This document shows positions 44,280-54,235 of a stretch of DNA of 64,000 nt, one piece after another. The notes under the pieces are model-generated. The model was not told the DNA's origin, did no database searches, and saw only the letters and a list, made by a program, of their open reading frames with translations. The position numbers and the translations under genes were made by a program. How positions within the stretch are numbered: position 1 is the stretch's first letter; the number at the start of each line of letters is the position of its first letter. The DNA is from Methanoculleus chikugoensis (GTDB lineage: Archaea > Halobacteriota > Methanomicrobia > Methanomicrobiales > Methanoculleaceae), in the NCBI RefSeq assembly GCF_019669965.1, contig NZ_AP019781.1:1240001-1304000 (forward strand). Direction: 5' to 3'.

Positions 44280-45185
44280 CGGTGTAGTTAACCTCGCAAG
44301 GCTTTGCTGTGGAGTTACAGGGTTCGTAGGGGATCACGGCGTGCATGTCGAGCAGCATGGTGCCGGCTCGGGGACCTTTGAAGCGCCGGCGGGAGGATGC
44401 GTGCTTGAAACGCCTTCCGATCTTAATTCAGCAACATCAGGATAGTCATTTTGGTTAAATTCCAGGCACATCACCGGCGTTTGTCCTTGGCTAGTTATGC
44501 TCTTTCGTGCTATTTATATCTATTTCACAAAAACAGCGTTCTCTCCGCCCCGATCCTGATTTGCATGATTTTTATGTCTTTTATCGATGGGACCTTCTCT
44601 CTCGTGGGGGATCGGGTTGAATGAGCGGCGCCGTTTGCCTCACCGCGCGCCATAGCGCCTCCGACTGCCACTGCGCGCCCCAAAGGCGGAGCGCCCTGCC
44701 GTCCGGCTCCGATGGGTGCGGCTGAGACCGTTGTGCCGGCCGTTCCATCCTCCGGCGTTCGTGCGGCCATCGACGCTCGTTGCTCACATCTCGATTCGAC
44801 TGCCCGCGTTTCGGCCTGTTTCATCTGGAGACGCAGGCGTCCCGCGTGTTAATGAGATTAAGATGACCATGAGCGTGATGGGAAAGCATCCTCGCCATCA
44901 CCTTCACCTTCCCGTACGGAGGTGGGGAGAGCGCTCCGGGACGGCTTCATTAATACCCTGATGAGGCACTCGCGCCCATACTCTCCGGGAAGTGCCGGGA
45001 TGGATTGTGCGGCGTTCGTTGGGGATGGGGCATCGACGCCGGGTCTCGCATCTCCCCATTTCACCCGGGGTGTTGTATTCCGGCAGGCACACGCCGAAAT
45101 CACCATAGAGGCGCAAACAGCCGCGATGAATTTGCGAGTCTTTAAATTTTCGCTTCTGCAATAGAACCAGAAAGGAGTATCGGGT
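44280..45185. other. Long intergenic region with TATA box
   Basis: 906 bases without a recognisable gene. CTATTTATATCTATTT at 44508-44523 is a good TATA element for a rightward transcript, but only a 19-codon frame follows. 44640-44830 is GC-rich and hairpin-prone (GGCGGAGCGCC and similar), possibly a degenerate repeat or structured RNA. GAAAGGAG just before 45180 is the ribosome-binding site of the next gene. Confidence 0.4.
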
Positions 45186-46556
45186 ATGACAGGCCAGAAC
45201 ATTCTGATAGCCGCCGTTATCGCGCTGATCGTCGTTGCAGCGGGGATTATGATCGCATTTGCGCCCGGCGCGACCGGACCGACCCCCGGCGAGATCGTGC
45301 CGGTGCAGAAGGTGCCCACGCTGGACGGGATGAAGGCTCTCGCGGTGGAGATTGCGGATAAGATCGACGGGGACGCTCTCGCCGTGCTCGAGCCCGGAGA
45401 CGAGAATACGTCGGCGTATACCGCCATCCATGATCAGCTCAACGCTTTCCGGTCCGCAAACCCTGAGATCGTCTACATCTCTACGATGCGCAGGGTGGGG
45501 AACGCCATCGAGCAGGTCGTTGACGGAGACTACGGCAGTGCCGGCGGATACGCTATCGGCGGGGGATACCACGTTGCGGACCCGGGAGCCCCGTACCTCG
45601 CCGGGTTCGCGGAACCCTTCGCTGAGGTTTACTCCGCCGTTTACGGGTACGCTCCGGTGAGGAATGCAAGCGGTGTCGTCGTTGGAATAGCCTGCCTCGA
45701 ACCAAACGGCCCGATCGGGCAGGAGCGGCTCGAAGCTCTCGCGGCGGAGATTGCAGGACAGATCGACGGCGACGCTATGGCGGCGCTCAAACCCGGCGAT
45801 GAGAATACGTCGGCGTACATCGCGATTCGCGACCGGTTCGAGGCCTTCCGGGCCGAGAACCCCGAGATCGCCTACATCTATACGATGCGCAAAGCCGGGA
45901 ACGCCACCGAGTACGTCGTGGATGCCGACTACGGCAGCGACGACGGGGTTGCGATAGGCGAAGGCTACACCCTGACGGCTCTCGACACCGTCCTCCTCGC
46001 CGGCTTTGAGGAGCCCACCGCTGAGATTTACTCCATCATTTATGCGTATGCTCCGATAACGAACGCGAGCGGCTCCAGCGCCGGGATGGCGGGCATCCAG
46101 GCAGGGAGCCCGGTGACAGAGGAGCGGCTGAAGGCCCTCGCGGCGGAGATTGCGGGCGAGATCGACGGCGCTGCAATGGCAATGCTCAGGCCCGGCGACG
46201 AGAATACCACGGCATACATCTCGATCCGCGACCGGCTCGATGCCTTCCGGGACGCAAACCCCGGGGTCATCTACGTCTATACCATGCGCAAGACCGATAA
46301 CGCCACCGAGTACGTCGTAGACGCCGATTACGGCGACGGGTACGCGCCCGCGATAGGCGACACCTACGTGCCCACGGAAGAGGACGTCGCGTTCCTCGCC
46401 GGATTTACGGAACCCTCTGCCGAACCCGGGTTCTACGTCGACGAATGGGGCAATGAAACCGCCACCCTCCTCTCCGGGTATGCCCCGGTCAGGGACGCGA
46501 CCGGCGCCGTCGTCGGGCTCGTCGGCGTCGATGTGGGATTCGTTCACCAATCATAG
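45186..46556 (+). CDS. Membrane-anchored protein with three cache/PDC-like repeats
   Basis: 456 residues. An N-terminal hydrophobic anchor (about 5-26) leads to the outside of the cell. Three repeats of about 130 residues follow, each with ALAxEIAxxIDGDAxA, PGDENTSAY, a stretch like IRDRFEAFRAENPEIAYIYT and then YVVDADYG. This is the pattern of single PDC/cache sensor domains, which in sensor kinases bind small ligands. Here there is no cytoplasmic output domain, so it is a free-standing surface binder. Start ATG preceded by AAAGGAG. Repeats are more alike at protein level than expected by chance, implying tandem duplication. Confidence 0.75.
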   Translation: MTGQNILIAAVIALIVVAAGIMIAFAPGATGPTPGEIVPVQKVPTLDGMKALAVEIADKIDGDALAVLEPGDENTSAYTAIHDQLNAFRSANPEIVYISTMRRVGNAIEQVVDGDYGSAGGYAIGGGYHVADPGAPYLAGFAEPFAEVYSAVYGYAPVRNASGVVVGIACLEPNGPIGQERLEALAAEIAGQIDGDAMAALKPGDENTSAYIAIRDRFEAFRAENPEIAYIYTMRKAGNATEYVVDADYGSDDGVAIGEGYTLTALDTVLLAGFEEPTAEIYSIIYAYAPITNASGSSAGMAGIQAGSPVTEERLKALAAEIAGEIDGAAMAMLRPGDENTTAYISIRDRLDAFRDANPGVIYVYTMRKTDNATEYVVDADYGDGYAPAIGDTYVPTEEDVAFLAGFTEPSAEPGFYVDEWGNETATLLSGYAPVRDATGAVVGLVGVDVGFVHQS

Positions 46557-46736
46557 AAGATAGTCGGGAAGCGGGGTCGCCGGGACGGGCGAACTCCTCG
46601 TTCCGGCGAGGCAAAGGGGAGGATACCCCTTCACCGCCCCCGGCCGGTATGGCCGTTCCGAATCGCTTTTTTTGCCTGCCGGCGCGGGTGCCGGGACAGC
46701 ACCTTCGGGAGTTTGCCGGGGTTGCCCGCACCCGTC

Positions 46737-49130
46737 TTACCAGACTTCCCGGCCCCCGGCAAAACGTGCGGTGAAGATCCTGCCCGGATCGTCCGTCTCC
46801 TCCACGTTGGGGATCTTCACACCCGCGAGACTCCCGAACCCCGCGGGCACGTAGAGGGTGAAGTCCAGGGGAGCCGCACCGTTTGAGGCGGCCTCGAAGT
46901 ATAGAGCGACGGCGCGGGGGTCACAGACCGCCTGATCGACGCTTCTGGTATACGCACCGTTGTTCCGGGTCTTATCGGCGTACCTGAACGCCGTCCCATA
47001 GAGTGAACCGGGGCTGACCAGGTCGGGGGAGATTCCGCCGTATACGAACCCGGAGAGCAGGTGCCACGTTGCGAGGTTCCAACCCGGCCACATCCCCCTG
47101 CCCCACTTCATCCCCGGCACGAAGGGGTCGTCGCTCACCGTTTCGGCCTTCGACATCTCGTAAGCCCTCGTCGCGATCCAGACGAGCATGTACTCGCGGG
47201 CGAAGTCGTGACCCTGCGGGTTCCATCGCGGATCGGTATGCTTCAGGGAGTAGTTTGCCGTCCGGTAGAAATCCCCTTCGAGCATACCGTAATCCCCGGC
47301 CATCTGGAGGTCCAGCGCATGCGACAGGATGCTGAACCCCGGTGTCCAGAACCCTTTCCGCCCGTTCTCGTCGTAATCGATGATGCCGTCACGGTTCTCG
47401 TCGAATCCTTCCATGAACTGCTCGACGAGCGAGGAGCCGGTCAGGCGATCGTGCGCCTCCGCGTAGCTCAGGAGGGTCTTCTGCATATCCCACAGCATGC
47501 AGGAGGGGTTGTAGTACATCGTCTTCGTCATGAGTTCGACGAACGCCGTGCCTTTAATCCTCCCCGGGTGCCCGGCGAGAGACGCGAGCGGCGTCCCTGT
47601 GGTGCCGTCCCAGCCCGTGACGTAGTACTGCTGCCGGCCCACCCCCCGCTCTTCGGCATACCGGTAGAGGTTGTACCGGAAGAGGGGCGAGTCGAGCCCT
47701 TCTACGGTCACGATGTTTCGCCCTTCGACGGTCGCCACCGGGACGTGACGGACGAACTCCGTGACCCAGCCGTTCTCCTCCTTAAGCTTCAGCCCCTCGG
47801 CCATGGGGACGGTCTTGAAGCAGTACCGCGAGCAGAGATGATCCAGTGCAACGCAGTCGAGAGATGCCCAGATGTAGCCTTCGGGGACTCTGACGGCGAT
47901 GCCCTCGGGGTTGTGGTTGAGGTTGATCGTGTCGATCGCGTCGGAGACGTGCAGCATGAAGACCTGCTGGTTCTGCACCGCCCTGATGACGTCGGCCTGG
48001 GTTCCCGGCATCCCCGCGGTCCTCGTCGCGGCGTATGCTCCGTTCTCGTCCTTGACCGGCAGGTTTGCGGCGGTATCCATCTCGACGACCCAGGGCATAT
48101 GCGGCAGTTTCGCCTTGAAACTCGGCGTTGCGGAGGGGGGCAGCGCGTACTTCCACGAGGTCCGCCCGGGGCATGCGCCCGAGGGGCACTGCGTCGGGTA
48201 GAGGCCGATACCCAGGTTCTTTATCGCGTTGGTGATGAGGTCCTGTGCGTGGATCTTCAGTTTCGGGACGTTGACCAGGACGCAGCCGGGATAGTCCCCG
48301 CGATCGTCGGCGTCGCCGCCCACGATCACCTTGTGCAGGGTGATCTCCGGGAAGTTCGCTCCTCCGGGAACGGGGACCGTCCTCCCCCGTGACGGGTCGT
48401 CGCCCAGCTTGTTCAGGTCGTAGACCATCAGCCGGTCACCCGCCCTGCCCGGCGGGAGGTACCTGCCGGCCACGCTCTCCTCGTACCCCCTCATGGGGTC
48501 GTCGGTGTGGGAAGGAGGGTGGCGCTGTGCGAGGTAGCGGCGAACGAAGTAGAAGCCCCAGCCGCCGTAGAAGTCCCCGCTCCGCCCCTCGAAGATCGCC
48601 TCGGAGGTGATCGTCCGCCTGGCCTGCCGGCTGAAGGCGCTCTCGAGAAGGAGGGAAGACGTGGAGGCTTCCCCGAGTGCCATCCGGTGGTAGTCGATAT
48701 CGAGGTTGTCGTGGAACCACCGCATCAGGGCGGCTATCACCGACCAGTCGGTGCAGACGGGGGCGCCGAGGTCTTCGCCGTGCGTCCCGGGATCGATGAC
48801 CTGCGGTCCGACCAGGTTGGGCTTGAAGAGGAGTATCCTGCCCGATCGCACCCGGGACCTGACCGCGGCGATAAAACCGGTCTCCCGGTCGAGAGTGCTC
48901 AAGGCGTAACCGATATGCGTGTAGATGTAGTCGATCTTCTCTGTAATCTCCGCCCAGGCGGCGGTGTCGTTCTCGTCGATCACCTTCCGGAGCAGCGCGG
49001 GGATGCCGGCATAGGCCCGCGAAGCGTCCAGCCTGGCGCCGCAGACGGGAGATCCCTCCGCGTCGGTGGGTCTCCTCCCGATATCCGAATCGACCGGGGC
49101 TCCTTTTACGTACTGTTCAGGTGCAGTCAT
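46737..49130 (-). CDS. DUF362-domain protein with EF-hand-like loop
   Basis: 797 residues. The DUF362 core includes ILLFKPNLVG near 115, LVNVPKLKIHAQDLITNAIK near 295 and a long loop with GEASTS. DUF362 proteins are often ferredoxin-linked or act in metal/cell-wall related processes, function unproven. Near 600 DENRDGIIDYDEN is a textbook EF-hand calcium loop. No signal peptide is seen. Transcribed alone; convergent with the sensor-repeat gene. Longer than typical DUF362 proteins because of the C-terminal 350 residues. Confidence 0.75.
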   Translation of the reverse strand: MTAPEQYVKGAPVDSDIGRRPTDAEGSPVCGARLDASRAYAGIPALLRKVIDENDTAAWAEITEKIDYIYTHIGYALSTLDRETGFIAAVRSRVRSGRILLFKPNLVGPQVIDPGTHGEDLGAPVCTDWSVIAALMRWFHDNLDIDYHRMALGEASTSSLLLESAFSRQARRTITSEAIFEGRSGDFYGGWGFYFVRRYLAQRHPPSHTDDPMRGYEESVAGRYLPPGRAGDRLMVYDLNKLGDDPSRGRTVPVPGGANFPEITLHKVIVGGDADDRGDYPGCVLVNVPKLKIHAQDLITNAIKNLGIGLYPTQCPSGACPGRTSWKYALPPSATPSFKAKLPHMPWVVEMDTAANLPVKDENGAYAATRTAGMPGTQADVIRAVQNQQVFMLHVSDAIDTINLNHNPEGIAVRVPEGYIWASLDCVALDHLCSRYCFKTVPMAEGLKLKEENGWVTEFVRHVPVATVEGRNIVTVEGLDSPLFRYNLYRYAEERGVGRQQYYVTGWDGTTGTPLASLAGHPGRIKGTAFVELMTKTMYYNPSCMLWDMQKTLLSYAEAHDRLTGSSLVEQFMEGFDENRDGIIDYDENGRKGFWTPGFSILSHALDLQMAGDYGMLEGDFYRTANYSLKHTDPRWNPQGHDFAREYMLVWIATRAYEMSKAETVSDDPFVPGMKWGRGMWPGWNLATWHLLSGFVYGGISPDLVSPGSLYGTAFRYADKTRNNGAYTRSVDQAVCDPRAVALYFEAASNGAAPLDFTLYVPAGFGSLAGVKIPNVEETDDPGRIFTARFAGGREVW

Positions 49131-49384
49131 GGTATTGCCACCTCTCTGAACGTTTCAGGCAAGGGCATTCAGATTATCCTCAATATCGCCCGGATACTGG
49201 TCCTTCCGGGATCCTTCCCGGTTTGCGGCGCATTAAGCCTTCATCGATCTGCCCTGGTAGTTCGATTTCCGCATCTGGAGATATACTTTCTGCTTTTTCT
49301 CTCTCCGTTACTCACGGTGATACCATGAACCGGGACATCTTGGGGGGCGTTTGGGGAAAACAGGGTAGTGTGGCCGCGGCCGCT

Positions 49385-49990
49385 TCATCCCAGTTTCAGG
49401 AGGATCGATGCCAGGGCGAAGAGGAGCAGGCCGTTGATCACGACGATCCCCGCAATGACCATCCCCGGAACGAGGCCCGGCAGCAGCATGCTGATACCGA
49501 ACGCGATCGCCACGACGTTCAAGACCGTCAGGGTGACCAGGAGCCGTTTGAGGATGGGCGGGAGAGGAGCCGGTTCGGCGGCACCCTGCAGCATCGGGAG
49601 GAACCGTTTCCCGAGGAGTATCGCGCCCCCGGCGATGTTCAGGATCGCAAGGAGCTGCCGGATCACGTCGGTCAGGATGCCCGGAACGATGCAGGAGAAG
49701 ATCCCCATGGCGGCGAAGGCGATCCCGATGACGATCAGGAGCCGTGAGCGCCTGTACTGGCCCATCGGGGTCTCGCCCAGGGCCAGCATCTGGATGGCCA
49801 TGATGACGAGCAGCAGGCCGAGCTGGCCGTCCGGGGAGAACGGGATCAATCCGAGGTTCACCGGGAAGAGCAGCAGCCCGAGGAGGACCAGGAGGGCGCC
49901 GACCGGGATGACCAGGGCGATCGAGAGCGGGAGGGATGCCTCCCGGAACAGGCCGGTGCCTGTGGTTGTCCGGGGATCGTTCGAGATCAC
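49385..49990 (-). CDS. Six-TM membrane protein, paralogue 2
   Basis: 201 residues from GTG at 49990, chosen because it overlaps the upstream stop as GTGA and a GGAGGGAT ribosome-binding site precedes it; a longer frame to 50203 is only the shadow of the neighbour. Six hydrophobic segments. Sequence pattern IMAIQMLALGETPMGQYRRS parallels IVSFQIITMGKTPFGDLRRS of the upstream gene, so the two are tandem paralogues. Function unknown. Confidence 0.65.
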   Translation of the reverse strand: MISNDPRTTTGTGLFREASLPLSIALVIPVGALLVLLGLLLFPVNLGLIPFSPDGQLGLLLVIMAIQMLALGETPMGQYRRSRLLIVIGIAFAAMGIFSCIVPGILTDVIRQLLAILNIAGGAILLGKRFLPMLQGAAEPAPLPPILKRLLVTLTVLNVVAIAFGISMLLPGLVPGMVIAGIVVINGLLLFALASILLKLG

Positions 49991-50619
49991 GCCGATCCCT
50001 CCGGGGGGTACAGCCGGTTGGCCTTCTGGATGCACCAGGCGAGGTAGAAGAAGCCGATGCCGTATACGATGAGGAGGACTGCGGTCACGGAGTCGGTCGT
50101 GATGCCGGGAAGGAGCGTGACGAGGCCGAGAACGATCGAGAGCACGTACACGATGATGCAGGCGATCGTCAGGTGCCGGAGGATCCCGGGGATTTTCAGC
50201 CACAGCCGGGCCTTATCTTCGGAGATGAACAACTGCGCGAGGAGCGCGGCCCCTCCGGCAGAGAGGAGGATTCCGACGAGGATGCGGACCGGCCCGGCCA
50301 GCAGTCCGGGGATGAAGCAGGCGGTCATCCCGATGACCGCCGTGCAGACTCCGATGAGGATGACCGCCCACGAACGCCGGAGATCGCCGAACGGGGTCTT
50401 TCCCATCGTGATGATCTGGAACGATACAATTACGAGAAAGAGCCCGTAGGTGCTGTCCGGGGCATACGGCAGTTCGCCTGTATGAATCCTGAAGAGAAGC
50501 AGGCCGAAGAGGAGCATGAAGACCCCGAAGACGAGCAGGATGACGACCTCGAGGGAGAGATCGGACTCCGCTCTCGCGACTGGATCGCTCTTCTCTCCTG
50601 GGTGGCTGACTGATCCCAT
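49987..50619 (-). CDS. Six-TM membrane protein, paralogue 1
   Basis: 210 residues, six membrane segments, no recognised motif. It is coupled by a four-base overlap to a paralogue with the same topology, suggesting a heterodimeric membrane complex. Family not recognised. Confidence 0.65.
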   Translation of the reverse strand: MGSVSHPGEKSDPVARAESDLSLEVVILLVFGVFMLLFGLLLFRIHTGELPYAPDSTYGLFLVIVSFQIITMGKTPFGDLRRSWAVILIGVCTAVIGMTACFIPGLLAGPVRILVGILLSAGGAALLAQLFISEDKARLWLKIPGILRHLTIACIIVYVLSIVLGLVTLLPGITTDSVTAVLLIVYGIGFFYLAWCIQKANRLYPPEGSA

Positions 50620-50938
50620 AATTGCATCTCCCCGGTTCTATCCGGAGACCGATGGATAATTACCGTCGATAGAGTAAATACTCTGATCTGAATTATCGAT
50701 TTATTTATACGTTTGTATTCTGACGCCGGCTGGCTCTGTCGCACCATGAGCGGAGCCAGTTCTCGATCTCTTTGCCGGGTTACGGCGCTGATCCGACGAC
50801 GTTGTCGCGGATCGCGGAAATTGCCTCTGGTTGGAAAAGCGGGGTTTAAAATGAGGATTTTTGGAATACAGTGCAGGAGAGATGATATTCAAAAGGTATA
50901 AGCCTTATGGGATGACATGAAGCAGATTGGAGAACAGT
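50620..50938. promoter_or_regulatory. Divergent promoter region
   Basis: Between the membrane-protein pair and the acetoacetate-decarboxylase-like gene. TTATTTATACG at 50701-50711 is a TATA-like element. GGAG at 50930-50933 precedes the ATG at 50939 and decides that start over a TTG at 50927. Confidence 0.45.
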
Positions 50939-51733
50939 ATGTTCCGACCACAGGACGATTTTACCTACTTGATGCCGGTTCACTTCGGAGGGGGGAAGTT
51001 CGACCCGGAGACACTGGTCACGCAGAGGGCGACCGGTCTCGTCATTAGTTTTGAAACCGAGAGAGACCTTCTTGAGAGATACATCCCCGAGGGATTCGAA
51101 CTCCTGGCCCCCGAGGTGCAGGTCGCGTTCAACAAATTCACCGAGATCAACTGGATGCACGGGGGCCAGTACAACCTGATCAACGTGGCGGCGCCGGTCC
51201 GGTTCCACGGCAAGAAGGACGAACTCGACGGCGCCTATACGCTGGTGGTCTGGGAGAACAAGACCGCACCCATCCTCGGGGGACGGGAACAGACCGGCAT
51301 CCCGAAGATCTATGCGGATATCGAGGACCTGCATATCGTCCGGCCCAACTTCGCCACGGCCGTCAGCTACGAGGGGAACACCTTCCTCAACATGAACTTC
51401 GAGGCCAGAGGATCGATAACCGGGCGGGATCTCGATGCCCTGAAGGCGCAGTTCCTCTCCATGAACACCCTCGGGTGGCGGTACATCCCGAAGGTGGGGG
51501 CTCCGGGAGCGGAACTCTCCCAGTTCGTCCTCTACCCCCAGGGCATGGAGGTGGAGACGGCACAGGTCGGCAAAGGCAGCCTGAAGTGGACCGAACTGAC
51601 CCCGATGCAGAACCCGGCCCAGTACTACATCGTCAACAGCCTCGCGGCCCTGCCCATAAAACGGGTGACGCAGGCGGTAATGGTCGAGGGGAGAGCCATC
51701 CTCCGCGCGATGGGCGCAAGGGTGATTGAGTAA
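50939..51733 (+). CDS. Acetoacetate decarboxylase-family protein
   Basis: 264 residues. [32 protein letters not shown] and TGRDLDALK follow the ADC fold. The Lys in GIPK sits where the family has its Schiff-base lysine region (GxPKK). Catalyses decarboxylation or aldol-type chemistry of beta-keto acids; true substrate unclear. Fourteen bases later an SDR gene starts on the same strand, so they likely act in one short pathway on keto acids. Confidence 0.75.
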   Translation: MFRPQDDFTYLMPVHFGGGKFDPETLVTQRATGLVISFETERDLLERYIPEGFELLAPEVQVAFNKFTEINWMHGGQYNLINVAAPVRFHGKKDELDGAYTLVVWENKTAPILGGREQTGIPKIYADIEDLHIVRPNFATAVSYEGNTFLNMNFEARGSITGRDLDALKAQFLSMNTLGWRYIPKVGAPGAELSQFVLYPQGMEVETAQVGKGSLKWTELTPMQNPAQYYIVNSLAALPIKRVTQAVMVEGRAILRAMGARVIE

Positions 51734-51747
51734 GCGAGGCGAGGATT

Positions 51748-52581
51748 ATGGATTCTGATTATTATACGGGTAAGGTCTGCATCGTCACCGGTGCGAACTC
51801 CGGGATCGGGTACGCGATCAGCGAAGAACTCCTGAAGCGGGGAGCAATCGTCTACATGGCCGGCCGCAGCCGGGAGAAGGTTGCCGCGGCCGCGGGGCAG
51901 CTCTCCGCCTACGGAGGCCGGGCACGCCCGCTTGTCATGGACGTGACGAAGCAGGAAGAGGTGCAGAAGGGCATCGAGGATACGGCGGCAGAGGCGGGCA
52001 GGCTGGATCTCCTCTTCAACAACGCGGGCGTCGGGGGGACCATCCCGTTCGAGATGGCCACCCTCGAGGACTGGAAGGCGATCATCGATACCAACATCTG
52101 GAGCGTCGTCTACGGCGTCCATGCCGCCGTCCCGATCATGCTCAAACAGGGGTTCGGGCACGTCGTGAACACCAGCTCGATAGCGGGCATCGTTCCGCCT
52201 CCGTTCCAGGCACTCTACTCCCTGACGAAGTACGGCGTCACCGGCCTCACCGAATGCCTGAAGTACGAGTTTGCGGATAAGGGGCTCTATTTCTCGACGA
52301 TCTGCCCGGCGAACATCGCCACCCCGATCTTCAACAAGGGTATCGACGGACAGGCCCGCGGCGAACTCCGGATCCCCGACGACGCGTACCCCGCCGATAA
52401 GGCGGCGTCGCTCATCCTCGACCGGGTCGCTGAGCATAAAGGGATCATCGTCGTGCCCGAAGAACCCTACACCGACCTCTGGAAGGGGTATATCCTCGGC
52501 ACCCCGGAGGTGGAGGAGCGGCTGCGGCAGATGGCACGCGAGCGGCGGGAAGCGTTCGCGAAGGGCGGGACATACTTCTGA
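51748..52581 (+). CDS. Short-chain dehydrogenase/reductase
   Basis: 277 residues. Cofactor motif TGANSGIG near 15, NNAG near 92, catalytic Ser in NTSSIAG and YSLTK near 160. Classical SDR with NAD(P)H. Downstream partner of the ADC-like gene; together they could reduce and decarboxylate a keto acid or the reverse. Confidence 0.9.
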   Translation: MDSDYYTGKVCIVTGANSGIGYAISEELLKRGAIVYMAGRSREKVAAAAGQLSAYGGRARPLVMDVTKQEEVQKGIEDTAAEAGRLDLLFNNAGVGGTIPFEMATLEDWKAIIDTNIWSVVYGVHAAVPIMLKQGFGHVVNTSSIAGIVPPPFQALYSLTKYGVTGLTECLKYEFADKGLYFSTICPANIATPIFNKGIDGQARGELRIPDDAYPADKAASLILDRVAEHKGIIVVPEEPYTDLWKGYILGTPEVEERLRQMARERREAFAKGGTYF

Positions 52582-52840
52582 CCCTCTCTTTTTGCCCCCG
52601 TCGGGCAACAATCATACCCGGTTGCCTGTACGGATACCGAACGGATCTCCACGCTGCACCGCATACGATCCTGGTGGATTATGCAGTCGGCATCACGGCA
52701 CTCTTCGCGGTCATGCTCCTGCGGCATTCCAGAGCGTGCTGAACTTTTTGGCGCCTGTCACGAGCATCCCCTGCTATAAAGGGGTTCGGGTTCTGCTCCG
52801 GCCGGAAAGGTTGATGTTCCCCTGTGGTATATTGTGGTGT

Positions 52841-53083
52841 ATGGGTGTGGAAGCAACGATCAAGGTGACCCCGGAAGTGAAGGGGAGGCTGGATAAACTG
52901 AAAAACTACCCCCGGGAGACGTACAACGACGTGATCGACCGTCTCACCCGGGACGCCCTGGAGGAGGCTGCCGGAGAACTGACGGATGAAGACATCCGTG
53001 ATATCGAGGAGGCGATTGCGGATATCAAGGCGGGGAGAGTCTACACGACGGAGGAGTTGAAGCTGGAACTGGGGATCGATTGA
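52841..53083 (+). CDS. RelB-like / DUF7557-type antitoxin
   Basis: 80 residues from ATG at 52841. ATIKVTPEVKGRLDKLKNYP and ETYNDVIDRLTRDAL form a ribbon-helix-helix-like N-terminus. The C-terminal tail DIKAGRVYTTEELKLELGID is of the toxin-wrapping type. TGA abuts the ATG of the toxin. Confidence 0.8.
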   Translation: MGVEATIKVTPEVKGRLDKLKNYPRETYNDVIDRLTRDALEEAAGELTDEDIRDIEEAIADIKAGRVYTTEELKLELGID

Positions 53084-53341
53084 ATGGCCTATACGGTGAT
53101 CTGGACCGAAAAAGCCCTTAAAAACCTGAAACAACTCCCCCGCGAAACTGCTGCGAGGATCGTTGCAGCCGTCGAGAAGATCCGCGACAACCCCCTCGAT
53201 CACCTGCACCCGTTGCGAGGATCTCCCTACTTCAAACTGCGGGTAGGAAATTACCGCGTCATTCTGGACTTACGAAAGAAGATCATGATTGTGTACGTGA
53301 TCAAGGTCGGGAAGCGGGAGAATGTGTACGACAGGATCTGA
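53084..53341 (+). CDS. RelE/ParE-family toxin
   Basis: 85 residues: YTVIWTEKALKNLKQLPRET, HPLRGSPYFKLRVGNYRVIL and VIKVGKRENVYDRI are the RelE core with basic catalytic residues. It cleaves mRNA on the ribosome when free. Forms a standard type II module with the preceding antitoxin. Confidence 0.9.
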   Translation: MAYTVIWTEKALKNLKQLPRETAARIVAAVEKIRDNPLDHLHPLRGSPYFKLRVGNYRVILDLRKKIMIVYVIKVGKRENVYDRI

Positions 53342-53640
53342 GAGTCTCCCTTGAATATTTTATGGATGACTTTCAAGTGCTGCCGCTCGATCCACCACCC
53401 TCGAGGTGAGATCGCCGATCAGAATATCCCCGGAACGATCGCTCCGGAAGAAGCGGGCCTTGAACCGGTCGCCGGTGGATTCACCAGCCCCGTCGCGCTT
53501 GCGTCTCCCGGCAATGGAACCGGACGGCTTTTCGCCGCAGACCTCCCGGAGGACGGCAGGGTCTCCCGGCTCGTTCCGCCCGGGGTCGTTCCGTCGCACG
53601 GACGAAAGGTGTCTGCTGCCGTTGTAGTACACCCGTGCTG
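53342..53640 (+). pseudogene. Fragment of PQQ-dependent sugar dehydrogenase-like gene
   Basis: At about 53450-53560 a plus frame reads GLEPVAGGFTSPVALASPGN then GTGRLFAADLPEDGRV, the conserved N-terminal blade of soluble glucose/sorbosone dehydrogenases. Nothing of the remaining 300-plus residues follows. Remnant left between the TA module and the CPBP gene. Confidence 0.6.
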
Positions 53641-54192
53641 TCAGGACCGGCGGGCGAGCGTCGTCGGCCCCCAGACGGCCACCACCACCGCCGCGACCGC
53701 TACCGCGATCGCCCCGGTGACGACCGGGTCGTAGTGGGAACCGAAGTTCGGGAACGAGAACCCGGCAACGTTCACCATGCCGTGGAAGAGGGTCGCGGCA
53801 AAGACGCTTTTATGGGTGTTGTTGTAGAGCCAGACGATCAGGACCCGCAGCGCGACCGTCGAGAGGGCCTGCCCCGCCGCCCAGACCGGGCTGTTCTGCA
53901 GGAGCCAGGGGATGAAGTGCCAGGCCGCCCCGATCGTCCCGATGATGAGCGCGGCGGAAAGAGCGCTCCGCCGCTCCTGCAGGGGGTCGGTGGCGTATCC
54001 CGTCCAGCCCACCTCCTCGAATGCGGCGGCGATGAAGAAGAGGAGGACGAAGACCGGGATCGTGAGATACGGGACAGAAGGGTCGGCGGGGAGCGGCCGG
54101 CCGGCACGCATATCACGCCGGTAGCGCACCGCGACCGCCACCCCCGCGACGGCGATACCGAGCAGGACGAGGACGATCAGGACGTCGGCCAT
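53641..54192 (-). CDS. CPBP-family intramembrane protease, short
   Basis: 183 residues, about five membrane segments. Motif 1 FFIAAAFEEVGWTGY, motif 2 AAWHFIPW and motif 3 LFHGMVN supply the Glu-Glu and His residues of the Rce1/CPBP active site. Typical members have 220-300 residues, so this one is N-terminally short but catalytically complete. Confidence 0.85.
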   Translation of the reverse strand: MADVLIVLVLLGIAVAGVAVAVRYRRDMRAGRPLPADPSVPYLTIPVFVLLFFIAAAFEEVGWTGYATDPLQERRSALSAALIIGTIGAAWHFIPWLLQNSPVWAAGQALSTVALRVLIVWLYNNTHKSVFAATLFHGMVNVAGFSFPNFGSHYDPVVTGAIAVAVAAVVVAVWGPTTLARRS

Positions 54193-54235
54193 AGGAATAA
54201 CCGCTGCCGGCCACGCCGGGTCTTCAGGCGCCGGG

